This document shows, piece by piece, positions 1-8,850 of a stretch of DNA of 64,000 nucleotides. Under the pieces are notes generated by a model, which made no database searches, was not told where the DNA came from, and was given only the letters and a program-made list of their open reading frames with translations. The stretch's first letter is position 1. Every line of letters starts with the position of its first letter. The position numbers and the translations under genes are program-made. Source of the stretch: SLDF01 sp964537925 (lineage in GTDB: Bacteria; Bacteroidota; Bacteroidia; Chitinophagales; Saprospiraceae). The stretch covers positions 310,001-374,000 of the forward strand of contig CAZICV010000002.1 in NCBI GenBank assembly GCA_964537925.1. Direction: 5' to 3'.

Positions 1-2971
1 CAGATGCATCAAATCCCTGTCCAGGGATGCTGTAGTCTTTGTGTCCGAGAGGACGTATAGCTACTGCGGTACGTGTATCGAGATCTATCTCGGCGATTGC
101 ATTATTTTCCTGCAGGGTCACCCAGGCCTTTTTGGAATCATTCGATACGGTGATGTATTCAGGTTCGAGGTCCTGGGCCAGTGTGCTGCCTGCAAATGTC
201 TTGCGTACACCCGCGGCGATCAGTTCGGCTTCGCGGTCGTTGAAAGCTCTGAAGTCGATCGTAGTCACATGGCTGGCCTGCAGTGCCTCGATACCACCTG
301 AGATATCGATATAGCTGACGCTGCCTTCCGGGTCGATCGTATAATCACTGCTGGGCTGTCCTTCATTGGCAGTGAGAACGGCGCTGCCATCGGGTGTGAA
401 TACAAGCATGTCCGGCAGTGCACCCACCTCTACAGCGTTGAGGTAGACGCCATCCGTATCAAAGAATGCGACTGTACCATTGTCCTGCTCGCTCTCGATA
501 CCCGGAAGCGCTACAGCTACTACGCCATTGTTCACTGCAATACTTGTGAGGCCGCCACCATATGCCTCTACATCTACCTCGCGGATCAACTGTGGAGATG
601 CCGGCTGCGAAAAGTCGATGATGTGGAATCTCCTGAGGCCGGTAGAGATGACGAAGAGTCGCTGAGTAGTGCTGTCGTAGGCTACGATCTCCGCCAGTCC
701 CACAGCTCCTTCATCGTTGTCGACAGTCCACCTGCTCACAAAGGAAAGTTCGATCTCCTGCGTAGGCAGTGGAGCCTTCCGGTCATTGTCCTGGATATAG
801 ATAGTGATATACGGGCTTCCGCTGATCGTACACCCGGATGCATCTGTCAGTTCCAGTACGAGATATTCTGTTTGTTCTGCAATTTGATCGTCTGTTATCT
901 CGAGCTCCACTTGTTGTACGGCTGCGCTGGTACCGTCGAATCTGAGGGTATCCGAGATGATGAACCTGGCTACGTCAGCAGTATCCGCTGTACTGTACGG
1001 GGCGCCCAGCATCTTCACTACTACTTCCGATTCGGAAGGGTTGACAAGGTCGAGGTATACAGTGTACTTACCTTGGTCTTCGCGGACGTGCCTGTACAGA
1101 TCGCGAAACCCGATAGTCGTATTGTAAGTGAATGTGAAAGTATATGTGCCAAACTGCTGACGGCCCTCGCTGTCTACGATACCGCTCACTTCGAGCGTGT
1201 AGGTCGTACCGTTTTCAAAGTCACGGTCATAGATGAGCGTGAGGGTGTCCTGCAGGTCGCCGTTTTCAGTTCTTTCCACTGATACCAGTCCTTCTATACC
1301 GGAGAAGTTGTCTGTGTCCTCGGCACTTACAGCGTCGAGGTCGCGGTTGAATACTACTGTCAGGCTGCGCTGGCTGGCTACAGATGCACTCAGTACTGCC
1401 GGTGGGCCGGGGAATACCCATGTCGGCCATGTCTGTGGTGCGGTACCCGATCCGACTGCTATCCAGTTGGCAGGGTCGAGGATCAGCGCGCGTAGTTCTT
1501 CGGGACTGCCTTGCTGAGGACCGGCATAGTAAGCATTGACAGACAGGCCGCCCGTATTTCCGGGGGCTGTGCTGAGGTTGATAGACGAGATACCGTCTTC
1601 CAGCGTTTGCGGCAGCATGGAAAGGCTTCCGCTGCAGCTTGTATTGGTTTCTACCCAGGCATTAGCGCTGAGCGCTGTGATATACTCCGGGGCGGATGCT
1701 GTGCCCGTGTAGAAGATGGCCTGATCTCCGCCTGAGCTAAGTCCGAATGCACTGCCTGTAACAGTTCCTCTGTCCGTAGAGGGGACATCGTTCCGGATAC
1801 TGATGACCGTACCACCGGCCACGCCTTCTGCAGGAGCGATCCAGGTCAGTCCTCCGGGGCACTGGGGTGTGGCGTTTGTAGTGTATTTGGCATCTGTCAT
1901 CTGTATCCTTGTGCCTGGCAGGATATCTACCAATGTCAGGAATGCTACTTCATCATCAGTAGCCGTGGCATTCATCCGGTAGGCTACCGGTACGATGTCG
2001 CCGGGTGCAAATACAGTCTGCAATGTGATGGTAGTGAAGGAAGATGACTGTGCGTCGGTGATCGCATTTCCGCTGAGATCTTCTACGCTGTTGGCTTTCA
2101 GGATGATGTAATATGTCTCCCCGAACACCAGCGGGCCGGTCGGTTGTATAGTCAGGACTCTGTCTGCATAGGAAGCATCTGTCGCAACCAGGCTGCCTGA
2201 TATACTGCCGGAGCGGAGCTCTGCGATATTGTCTGCAGTCTGATCGTCGATCGCTGTGCCGTCGGTCAGCCGTATATCTTCGTTGAAGGTGATGGTCGGT
2301 CGTATATCTATCGCTACAGTGGTGGCGCCATCAGCCGGAGCAAAAGTGGCGGTAGGAGGGAAGTTGTCTTCTCCTGAAGAAGTACCGGTGAGCGTGAGGT
2401 TGTCAAACCGGTTGTTGCCGCCTGTACCGCCGGGTCCCTGTTCGAATGTAATACGGATCTTGAAATCTGCATTGTCTGATACACCATCTACTGTGGTGAA
2501 GTCCAGTGTCTGCAAGCTAGGGTCACCATCCACCGGATGCAGGGTGTCGAACGGCTCAAAGCTGATGCCATCTGTTGAGTAGGCGATCAGCTGGCTTCCG
2601 GCGCCTTGCCCGGACCTCCTTGTCGCGAATTGTACTGCGATATCGGTATGACCGGTGGTAGGTAGTGAAAGAATAAGGGTAGCGCCGAGAGGCTCATTGA
2701 GGCGCAGATGTGTGCCTGCAGGGTCGCCGTTGCGGGCGTTCAGGTTTTCTGCGTCAAATCCCTGGCCGGTATTGCTGGTGATCTGGATGATGCTGGAGCC
2801 GCTGCTTTCGTGTGCGATGGCAGCTCCTCCCAGGAGGCTGAAACTCGGTGCAAGCAACTCCTGCTCAGTCGAGGAATTGTTGAAGTTCCAGTAATGAATA
2901 AGTTGCTGCCCATAGACTGCAGGTAGCAGTCCCAGGCACAGCAAAGTCAAAGTGTAGATAAATTTTAACAT
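1..2971 (-). CDS. Choice-of-anchor I family surface protein, multidomain (3' end outside window)
   Basis: About 990 codons are visible on the minus strand; the start is the ATG at 2969-2971 and the C-terminus lies beyond base 1. Residues 1-21 form a signal peptide ending in VYGQ. In order I see a jelly-roll-like region (about 23-200), an SbsA/Big_5-type Ig domain (about 203-310), a lamin-tail-like segment (about 312-520), a second Ig-like domain (about 524-615), a Calx-beta-like repeat (about 620-728), and the start of a beta-propeller (about 735 onward) with the motif IPGQGFDAS typical of choice-of-anchor I proteins. Such proteins are exported and surface-anchored; the missing C-terminus probably carries a T9SS or other anchoring domain (inference). 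The family is sometimes annotated as alkaline phosphatase-like, but no catalytic site can be judged here. Its promoter is not clear. Confidence 0.85.
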   Translation of the reverse strand, partial: MLKFIYTLTLLCLGLLPAVYGQQLIHYWNFNNSSTEQELLAPSFSLLGGAAIAHESSGSSIIQITSNTGQGFDAENLNARNGDPAGTHLRLNEPLGATLILSLPTTGHTDIAVQFATRRSGQGAGSQLIAYSTDGISFEPFDTLHPVDGDPSLQTLDFTTVDGVSDNADFKIRITFEQGPGGTGGNNRFDNLTLTGTSSGEDNFPPTATFAPADGATTVAIDIRPTITFNEDIRLTDGTAIDDQTADNIAELRSGSISGSLVATDASYADRVLTIQPTGPLVFGETYYIILKANSVEDLSGNAITDAQSSSFTTITLQTVFAPGDIVPVAYRMNATATDDEVAFLTLVDILPGTRIQMTDAKYTTNATPQCPGGLTWIAPAEGVAGGTVISIRNDVPSTDRGTVTGSAFGLSSGGDQAIFYTGTASAPEYITALSANAWVETNTSCSGSLSMLPQTLEDGISSINLSTAPGNTGGLSVNAYYAGPQQGSPEELRALILDPANWIAVGSGTAPQTWPTWVFPGPPAVLSASVASQRSLTVVFNRDLDAVSAEDTDNFSGIEGLVSVERTENGDLQDTLTLIYDRDFENGTTYTLEVSGIVDSEGRQQFGTYTFTFTYNTTIGFRDLYRHVREDQGKYTVYLDLVNPSESEVVVKMLGAPYSTADTADVARFIISDTLRFDGTSAAVQQVELEITDDQIAEQTEYLVLELTDASGCTISGSPYITIYIQDNDRKAPLPTQEIELSFVSRWTVDNDEGAVGLAEIVAYDSTTQRLFVISTGLRRFHIIDFSQPASPQLIREVDVEAYGGGLTSIAVNNGVVAVALPGIESEQDNGTVAFFDTDGVYLNAVEVGALPDMLVFTPDGSAVLTANEGQPSSDYTIDPEGSVSYIDISGGIEALQASHVTTIDFRAFNDREAELIAAGVRKTFAGSTLAQDLEPEYITVSNDSKKAWVTLQENNAIAEIDLDTRTAVAIRPLGHKDYSIPGQGFDAS

Positions 2972-3226
2972 GCTTGAGGGATGGTTTTATGTACGATGGC
3001 ACAAAGCTGCTCCTCCAGCATTAGAGCATCTTTAAGTCCAGGTTAACCTTGCTTTAAGCCTGATGACGCGTCGTGTTAACTACTCGTCGAAGCCAACCTT
3101 TCACCCGCTCAAAGGGTCATATATCAGTACAAAATACTTGCTGCTTATTTGTCATATAAGTAGCCGTGTTTGTGCCTTCCTGTAAGAGTTTCACTAAATT
3201 TCGGCCACAAATTTGATTGTTCCGAT

Positions 3227-5110
3227 ATGACGAGAGTATTGTTAATCTGTGTGACCTGCCTGCTTTTGACCCCGTTGACAGCTCAGCGGGCACGTATAGC
3301 CGGTCTCGGAGGAGGGGAGTATGTGTTTGAGCACGGCGAATGCCTGCCGGAGGGTCGCAGGGCAGCCATACAGGCTGAACTTAACGAGCAGATCGCTCTT
3401 CTGCGCAGCTCGGGGAAGCTGCCGGCTATGCGCTCAGCAGACGAGCCTCGCTTTATCTGGCCCCTGAAGCAAAATGCCAGGCTGGATTATTTCCATGCCC
3501 AGGCCATATCCGGTTTTGTAGATCACGACGAGAGTTTTCCTTTCGGTTGGCGGGACTACAATTGTGGAGACAGGACCTACGATCTCAGTACAGGGTATAA
3601 TCACAAGGGGACGGATATCTACCTCTGGCCGTTCCCCTGGCAGATGGTCGACAATGACCTGGTAGAGGTCGTAGCGGCTGCGCCGGGCGTCATCATCGCA
3701 AAGCATGACGGGTTCCCGGACAGGAACTGTGATTTCAGCAATCCCAACTGGAATGCAGTATATATCCGCCATGAAGACGGATCGGTGGCCTGGTACGGGC
3801 ATATGAAGAGGAACTCCCTGACCACGAAGATCACCGGTGACCGGGTAGATGAGGGCGAGTTCCTGGGTATAGTCGGATCTTCGGGGAGCTCTACAGGTCC
3901 TCATCTTCATTTCGAGGTCTATGATGCAGCCGGATCTCTGATCGACCCCTTTGAAGGCGACTGCAATACCTTGACAGATCACAGTTGGTGGGTGGATCAG
4001 CGTCCTTATTATGATTCCAGGCTCAATGCATTGCTTACCCATGGAGCAGTACCTTATTTTGCTCCCTGTCCGGAGCCTGACAGCATCCACCTGCAGACAT
4101 CTTTTCCGGCAGGTCAGCAGGCGATTTTTGCTGCATACTACAGTGACCAGCTCGCAGGTCAGGTCACACAGTATCGCATCGTTCAGCCCGACGGCGCTGT
4201 TTTTGCTGCCTGGTCACATAGCTCTCCGGCTCCTCACTATCCTTCATCCTATTGGTTCTGGACTTATGTGCTCCCGGCAGATGCACTCTGTGGTATATGG
4301 AAGTTCGAAGCCAGCTATCAAGGAAGAGAGCATTCCAGGGAATTTCACGTGGCCGGGACCGCGGGAGGCCCGCAGCCGCAGATCTCGGGCGACACTATTT
4401 TGTGCAATGCCAACCCGGCCGATGTAGTTCAGCTGGATGCCGGGCCAGGGTATGTATCTTATTTATGGTCTACGGGTGCTACAGGAGTCCAGCTATTGCC
4501 GGCGAACTCTCCGGGTGTCTACTGTATCACGGTGACAGACGGAGGCGGGTGTACCGGCAGTGATTGTATCACGGTATCGGGCATCGAGCCGCCGCTGCTG
4601 CAGGATATCCTCGGGAATCAGGAGCCGGCAGCAGGAGATACTATATTGTATTATCTGCTTTCGCCTGCAGCGGGCAGTGAAATAGCATGGGATGTGGACG
4701 GCGGAGAGCTGCTCAGTGCCGACGGACCGCTGGCGACTGTCCTGTGGAGTTCAGGTAGCCTGAGCGGCAGGGTCTGCTATGTGGAGACATTGGAGGGCAA
4801 TTGCGCCACCGGGGGCTGTCTGGATGTGAACATACGTACTACGTCGATCGGCGCCGGACAGGAGGTTGGGATACAGCTTAGGATCAGGCCCAATCCTGCT
4901 TCTGATCAGCTTTTCGTCAGCGGATTGGCCGGGGATGGTTACACTGAGTACGACATACTGGATATATACGGTCGTGTAGTGATGCGCGGTCGGCTGGAAA
5001 ATGATTTACCTGTGATTGATGTGCGTGGCGTTTCTCCGGGCATGGCGGTACTGCGGATCTTGCGGAAGGGCGGTGTTGCACCTGTGAGCCTCCTGTTTGT
5101 AAAATCATAG
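3227..5110 (+). CDS. Secreted M23 (LytM) metallopeptidase with T9SS sorting domain
   Basis: 627 aa. I chose the ATG at 3227 rather than an upstream in-frame start at 3170 because it begins directly with a signal peptide (MTRVLLICVTCLLLTPLTAQ). The M23 zinc site is visible as His126 and Asp130 (NHKGTD) and the HLH motif at His226-His228 (GPHLHFEV). M23 enzymes cleave peptidoglycan cross-bridges or other Gly-rich peptides. The middle holds PKD/SprB-like modules (GVYCITVTDGGGC), and the last 80 or so residues are a T9SS type A sorting domain (RPNPASDQ, YDILDIYGRVV). It is therefore expected to cross the outer membrane and act at the surface or outside the cell. It stands alone; a weak TTTG/TAAATTTC pair at 3169-3202 could be its promoter, with 22-nt spacing that is longer than usual. 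Confidence 0.9.
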   Translation: MTRVLLICVTCLLLTPLTAQRARIAGLGGGEYVFEHGECLPEGRRAAIQAELNEQIALLRSSGKLPAMRSADEPRFIWPLKQNARLDYFHAQAISGFVDHDESFPFGWRDYNCGDRTYDLSTGYNHKGTDIYLWPFPWQMVDNDLVEVVAAAPGVIIAKHDGFPDRNCDFSNPNWNAVYIRHEDGSVAWYGHMKRNSLTTKITGDRVDEGEFLGIVGSSGSSTGPHLHFEVYDAAGSLIDPFEGDCNTLTDHSWWVDQRPYYDSRLNALLTHGAVPYFAPCPEPDSIHLQTSFPAGQQAIFAAYYSDQLAGQVTQYRIVQPDGAVFAAWSHSSPAPHYPSSYWFWTYVLPADALCGIWKFEASYQGREHSREFHVAGTAGGPQPQISGDTILCNANPADVVQLDAGPGYVSYLWSTGATGVQLLPANSPGVYCITVTDGGGCTGSDCITVSGIEPPLLQDILGNQEPAAGDTILYYLLSPAAGSEIAWDVDGGELLSADGPLATVLWSSGSLSGRVCYVETLEGNCATGGCLDVNIRTTSIGAGQEVGIQLRIRPNPASDQLFVSGLAGDGYTEYDILDIYGRVVMRGRLENDLPVIDVRGVSPGMAVLRILRKGGVAPVSLLFVKS

Positions 5111-5241
5111 CAGCCGCACGCACCCTTCACGGCGATGGGGAGCAGTTCATCCTATGCATGTGTACAATTACCTGTGGGCACGGTGCGCAGTTTGACAATC
5201 TTTTACGTATCTTAGAAACCGGGTTTCGGAAGAACAATCTA

Positions 5242-5583
5242 ATGAATTCAATGAAGTACGATCTGTCTTATCTGAACGATCTGCTTGGTGATCGGGATTC
5301 TATCCTCGAGATGGCCGAGATCATGATGGATCAGACGCCTGCCGATATGCACGTACTTGAATCGGCTATAGCCCTCCGGGATTTTGAAAGTACCCGGATC
5401 AATAGCCATAAGATCAAGTCCAGCCTGTCCATATTCGGGGTAGAGCCCGGGCGTACGATCATGGAGACGATCGAATCATTCGCCCGCAGGCAATCCGGGT
5501 GGGAGACCATCGATCAGTTGTACGGGGAGGCCAGGACCGAAGTCTCTTCTTTCCTCGACGATCTGAACAGGGATTTTCGCTAG
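5242..5583 (+). CDS. Orphan HPt (histidine phosphotransfer) domain protein
   Basis: 113 aa, entirely alpha-helical in appearance. The sequence around His56 (INSHKIKSSLSIFG) matches the HPt active-site helix in which the histidine accepts a phosphoryl group from a response-regulator receiver and passes it on. I took the ATG at 5242 because the upstream 28 codons from 5158 have no HPt-like content. No histidine kinase, receiver protein or other two-component gene lies in this window, so its partners are unknown; in Bacteroidota such single-domain HPt proteins usually serve hybrid kinases encoded elsewhere. It could alternatively be an inhibitory HPt-like protein, but the phospho-accepting histidine and the lysine three residues later are present. 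Confidence 0.8.
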   Translation: MNSMKYDLSYLNDLLGDRDSILEMAEIMMDQTPADMHVLESAIALRDFESTRINSHKIKSSLSIFGVEPGRTIMETIESFARRQSGWETIDQLYGEARTEVSSFLDDLNRDFR

Positions 5584-5673
5584 GTTTCGCTCGTATTAAG
5601 TTTCTATTAAACAAGTTATATATTAGGCTGCGCCATATAGATGGTTTGCTATATTTATAGCAAATTCCACTTT

Positions 5674-6144
5674 ATGAGCTGGCGTACATTTTCAGGAGAA
5701 AAGATCGAGCTCCCTATCCGGGATATGGTTGAGCGTACGATCATCAGGGAACATGGAGCGGGCTACAGGCTCAAGGTCTGTATAGGTACCGATTCGCAGG
5801 TGAGGGGAGAGGTCACGGAGTTTGCTACGGTCATTGTCTTCCTGCGGGAAAAGAAGGGCGGTTTTATGTTTATCAATCACACCCGTACGGTCAAGGACAT
5901 GAGCCTCAAGGAGCGGATGATCACGGAAGTCGGCAAGTCGGTCGAGACAGCCTACCACCTGTGCGAACTGCTGGACCGGTATGATGTCGAGCTGGAAGTC
6001 CATGCAGATATCAATACCGACCCGCATTTCCAATCCAATGCGGCCTTGAGGGATGCTATGGGTTACATACTCGGCATGGGTTTTGTTTTCAAGGCCAAAC
6101 CCGAAGCTTTTGCCAGTTCCAGCTGTGCTGACAAGGTGGTCTGA
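5674..6144 (+). CDS. YkuK-type ribonuclease H-like protein (DUF458)
   Basis: 156 aa, the usual length for the family. The start at 5674 (MSWRTFSGEK) matches the family's N-terminus; an in-frame ATG at 5641 adds only 11 unlikely residues. The pattern KVCIGTDSQ (Asp40), a central acidic stretch and the later HADINTDP segment match the RNase H-like fold assigned to YkuK proteins, whose substrate is not established; a nuclease role is inferred from fold only. It follows the HPt gene by 90 nt and precedes the permease by 115 nt on the same strand, with no functional tie evident. Confidence 0.82.
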   Translation: MSWRTFSGEKIELPIRDMVERTIIREHGAGYRLKVCIGTDSQVRGEVTEFATVIVFLREKKGGFMFINHTRTVKDMSLKERMITEVGKSVETAYHLCELLDRYDVELEVHADINTDPHFQSNAALRDAMGYILGMGFVFKAKPEAFASSSCADKVV

Positions 6145-6259
6145 GTCCTGATTTTAGCTGTTTTGGCCGGGTAGCGAGATTGTTACAAAACATTTTCTGG
6201 GATATGCATCAGGCAAGAATGCTATTCTCTATTTTGTGCGATCTAAACAGTTCAGGCGG

Positions 6260-7684
6260 ATGAGTCAGCAAAACACAGGTTTGATCAAGACCTTCGGGTT
6301 GTACACTGCTTTTCTACTGGTAGCCGGCTCGATGATCGGCTCCGGTGTATTCAAGAAAGTGGCCCCGATGACTGCTGAGCTCGGCTCTCCCTGGCTGGTA
6401 TTGGCAGCGCTGCTGGCTGCGGGTCTGATCACGCTTATGGGCGCTCTCACGAACGCCGAGGTAGCGGGCATTATCGCTGAGCCGGGCGGCCAGTATGCAT
6501 ACTTCAAGAAAATGTATGGCAAACCCTTCAGCTTTATCTACGGCTGGAGTATGATGGCCGTTGTCCAGACTGCTACGGCAGCCTCGGTAGCGTATGTATT
6601 CGCCGAGTCCCTCAATGCACTGGTTACACTGCCCCGGCTCGGGCCCGAGTGGGAGAGTATTACCTTTGGTTCAGATCCATTTTTATTCAGTCCCTTTGCC
6701 AATCTGGGCGTCAAGCTGGTCACCATCGGTCTCTTGCTGACACTGACTGCGATCAATTACGTCGGCGTGAGGTGGGGAGGCCTGGTCCTGCAGGTGCTTG
6801 CTTCATCTGTGATCGTGTGCATTTTCACGATCATATTGCTCTGCCTGGCGTTGGCGGACGGTTCCGTGGACAATCTCGGCACGATGGCGGCAGTACCGGT
6901 TGAGAAGCAATACGGTCTTGGCCTGGTCGGCGCTTTTTTTGCGGCTATGATGGCCGCTTTCTGGTCCTATGAAGGCTGGAATACCATCGGTTTCCTGGGA
7001 GGAGAGATCAAGGATCCGTATCGCAATATTCCAAGGGCCCTGACATATGGTACTTTGTTTGTTATCGCACTCTACCTTATGGTCAATTTCGCATACCTGT
7101 TTGTGCTGCCGGCGGAGGATTTTGTCCGGATCCACAATACGGAAAACCAGATTGCCGCGGTCGAGGTAGTCCGTTCTTTCATGGGAGCAGGGGGAGCGCT
7201 GTTTATACTGATCCTGATCATGATGTCCACGTTTAACAGTACAAATACGACCATCATGGGTGCGCCGCGTATTTATTACGGTATGGCGAGCGATGGCCTT
7301 TTTTTCAAAGGTGCTTCCAAGGTGCACCCACGCTACCGGACACCCTCAAACGCACTGCTGATACAGGGTATATGGGGTTCGGTGCTGGTGCTTTCGGGCA
7401 ACTTTGATCAGCTCACCGATATGCTCATCTTCGCTGCATTTATATTTTACGGAGCAGGGGCATATGGCGTGTTTGTGCTGAGGCGCAAAATGAAAGATAC
7501 GCACAGGCCGTACAAGGTCTTTGGCTACCCGGTCATACCCGCGCTCTTTATTTTGTTCTGTGCTGCACTGGTAATCGTGTCCGTCGTAGAGAAGCCCCGG
7601 GAGGCGGGTATCGGTACCATGCTCATACTGAGTGGTCTGCCGGTATACTACTACATGCGGCGCAAGTACAAGGATGCGGCCTAG
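6260..7684 (+). CDS. APC-family amino acid permease
   Basis: 474 aa with about 12 hydrophobic segments and no signal peptide. The N-terminal motif GSMIGSGVFKKVAP is the unwound TM1 substrate-binding segment of the amino acid-polyamine-organocation superfamily, and FWSYEGWNTIGFLGGEIKDPYRNIPRAL matches the conserved TM6-loop region of L-type/AAT permeases. It should import or exchange amino acids across the inner membrane; the substrate cannot be read from sequence. I chose the ATG at 6260 (MSQQNTG) over an upstream GTG at 6236. A degenerate -7-like sequence (CTATTTTG) lies at about 6229-6236. Single gene, followed by the SRP RNA promoter. Confidence 0.88.
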   Translation: MSQQNTGLIKTFGLYTAFLLVAGSMIGSGVFKKVAPMTAELGSPWLVLAALLAAGLITLMGALTNAEVAGIIAEPGGQYAYFKKMYGKPFSFIYGWSMMAVVQTATAASVAYVFAESLNALVTLPRLGPEWESITFGSDPFLFSPFANLGVKLVTIGLLLTLTAINYVGVRWGGLVLQVLASSVIVCIFTIILLCLALADGSVDNLGTMAAVPVEKQYGLGLVGAFFAAMMAAFWSYEGWNTIGFLGGEIKDPYRNIPRALTYGTLFVIALYLMVNFAYLFVLPAEDFVRIHNTENQIAAVEVVRSFMGAGGALFILILIMMSTFNSTNTTIMGAPRIYYGMASDGLFFKGASKVHPRYRTPSNALLIQGIWGSVLVLSGNFDQLTDMLIFAAFIFYGAGAYGVFVLRRKMKDTHRPYKVFGYPVIPALFILFCAALVIVSVVEKPREAGIGTMLILSGLPVYYYMRRKYKDAA

Positions 7685-7839
7685 CCAGGGCGGCTGCCGA
7701 CGCATGGAACCATGTGTAAAAAAAATGTAAACACGGGATCGTCACATATTCCGGGGTTATTTGCTACTGACAGCCAGTGCTTTAAAGGCTTTGGACAACG
7801 TGTTCCGGCTTAGAGATACCAATAGTTTTTAGCATTCCG

Positions 7840-7870
7840 TTGCACGATTGCGGATTAAGCCGTAATTTTG
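7840..7870 (+). promoter_or_regulatory. Bacteroidota promoter of the SRP RNA gene
   Basis: TTG at 7840-7842 and a perfect TAATTTTG at 7863-7870, separated by 20 nt. This is the -33/-7 arrangement used by the Bacteroidota housekeeping sigma factor. Transcription would start about 4 nt after the -7 box, at 7874, which coincides with the start of the ffs secondary structure. Confidence 0.7.
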
Positions 7871-7873
7871 CAC

Positions 7874-7970
7874 CCGGTGGGCGTCATACGACCAGCTCCC
7901 TTTGAACTCCCCCAGGTTCGAAAGAAAGCAAGGGCAGAAGGTTGAGCGGTGCGATGTGGTCGCTCACTTT
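7874..7970 (+). ncRNA. ffs: Signal recognition particle RNA (4.5S-type)
   Basis: About 97 nt. The SRP54/Ffh-binding hairpin is recognisable: CAGGTTC-GAAA-GAAAGCA at about 7912-7930, which corresponds to the E. coli core CAGGTCC-GGAA-GGAAGCA with the closing C-G pair below the tetraloop replaced by U-A on both sides, a compensatory change. The 5' strand GTGGGCG (7877-7883) pairs with CGCTCAC (7961-7967), and CATACG (7885-7890) pairs with CGATGTG (7952-7958) with one bulged A, giving the terminal helix. The segment GTGCGATGTGG matches the conserved 3' arm of small bacterial SRP RNAs. It partners with Ffh in co-translational targeting of membrane proteins. Short ORFs running through it are not genes. 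Confidence 0.88.
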
Positions 7971-7977
7971 TTTATTT
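7943..7977 (+). terminator. Intrinsic terminator of ffs
   Basis: TGAGCG (7943-7948) can pair with CGCTCA (7961-7966), followed by six T residues, A and TTT. The same 3' strand also forms the terminal SRP helix, so the hairpin would be transient during transcription and replaced in the mature RNA. Confidence 0.5.
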
Positions 7978-8032
7978 ACCTCCTTTTGTATCTTGGCGGC
8001 TCATTTCAATGCCCCGTAAATCCCCTCAGCGT

Positions 8033-8689
8033 ATGCAGTTCTTTATCGATACAGCCAACCTCGACCAGATCCGTGAAGCCAAGTCACTCGGTATCCTCGA
8101 TGGTGTCACCACCAACCCGTCGCTCATGGCGAAAGAGGGTATCACCGGCGAGCAGCGCGTGTATGAGCACTATAAGAATATATGCTCCATCGCCGACGGA
8201 CCTGTGAGTGCAGAAGTCATCAGCACCGACTTCGAAGGGATTATTCGCGAGGGCAAGATACTTTCCGAGATCGACGAACATATCGTAGTGAAGGTCCCGA
8301 TGATCCGCGACGGTATACGTGCGCTCCGGTGGTTTACAGACCATGATATACGTACAAACTGTACACTCGTTTTTTCTGCAGGACAAGCCATTCTGGCTGC
8401 CAAGGCTGGAGCGACCTACGTATCGCCCTTTATCGGCCGCATAGACGACGGAAGCTGGGACGGTATGCAGCTGATCCGCCAGATCGCCTCCATCTACAGT
8501 ATCCAGGGCTTTGACACGATGATCCTTGCGGCTTCCATACGGACACCGCTTCATATTGTCGAGTCGGCAGAGTCAGGCGCTGATGTAGTTACCTGTCCAC
8601 TCGATTCTATTCTCGGGTTGCTGAAGCATCCGCTTACGGATATTGGGCTTGAGAAGTTTCTTGCAGACCACCGGAAGGCCAATAGCTGA
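8033..8689 (+). CDS. tal: Small (type 3B) transaldolase
   Basis: 218 aa, the normal size of the TalC/fructose-6-phosphate aldolase family. The start MQFFIDTANLDQ at 8033 is the conserved N-terminus; the ATG at 8009 would add eight residues. TNPSLMAKEG follows, and the Schiff-base lysine is Lys87 in VVKVPM. The family splits into aldolases (Gln and Tyr in the site) and transaldolases (Glu and Phe); this protein has Glu61 (SAEVIST) and Phe133 (SPFIGRIDD), so transaldolase activity in the non-oxidative pentose phosphate pathway is favoured. A TATCTTGG element at 7989-7996, one base off the -7 consensus, may give it a promoter separate from ffs. A 7-bp hairpin follows it. Confidence 0.9.
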   Translation: MQFFIDTANLDQIREAKSLGILDGVTTNPSLMAKEGITGEQRVYEHYKNICSIADGPVSAEVISTDFEGIIREGKILSEIDEHIVVKVPMIRDGIRALRWFTDHDIRTNCTLVFSAGQAILAAKAGATYVSPFIGRIDDGSWDGMQLIRQIASIYSIQGFDTMILAASIRTPLHIVESAESGADVVTCPLDSILGLLKHPLTDIGLEKFLADHRKANS

Positions 8690-8714
8690 TCCTGCGGCCG
8701 AAAGTTTGACCTTG

Positions 8715-8732
8715 GGCTTAAAGGCTTAAGCC
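8715..8732 (+). terminator. Hairpin after the transaldolase gene
   Basis: GGCTTAA (8715-8721), loop AGGC, TTAAGCC (8726-8732): a perfect 7-bp stem 25 nt beyond the stop codon. No T-run follows, so it may be a rho-assisted terminator or an mRNA-end stabiliser rather than a classical intrinsic terminator. Confidence 0.35.
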
Positions 8733-8791
8733 ACTACACAATCATTATCAACTGAATATATTCCCGCCGGGATAAGTTTCGCGTTGCGTGA

Positions 8792-8806
8792 ATACCAGTC
8801 TGGTAT
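8792..8806. repeat. 15-bp palindrome ATACCAG-T-CTGGTAT
   Basis: Perfect 7-bp dyad around a central T in the 160-bp space between the convergent transaldolase and membrane-protein genes. It could be the 3' hairpin of the minus-strand gene or a protein-binding site; nothing further can be said. Confidence 0.45.
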
Positions 8807-8850
8807 TGAGGTATGCGGCACTACTGCGTACAATCTCTGCTGATAGCTGA

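Noticed and set aside
39..2926. Several short plus-strand open frames in the first 3 kb
   Set aside because: All lie antisense to the minus-strand surface protein, which is continuous and domain-rich.
7698..7715. Hairpin ACGCATGG-AA-CCATGTGT after the permease gene
   Set aside because: The loop is only two bases and the tail is A-rich on the plus strand, so it is not a convincing terminator for that gene.
7902..8032. Open frames starting within the SRP RNA gene and running into tal
   Set aside because: The region is explained by the ffs structure and terminator, and the conserved N-terminus of tal begins at 8033.
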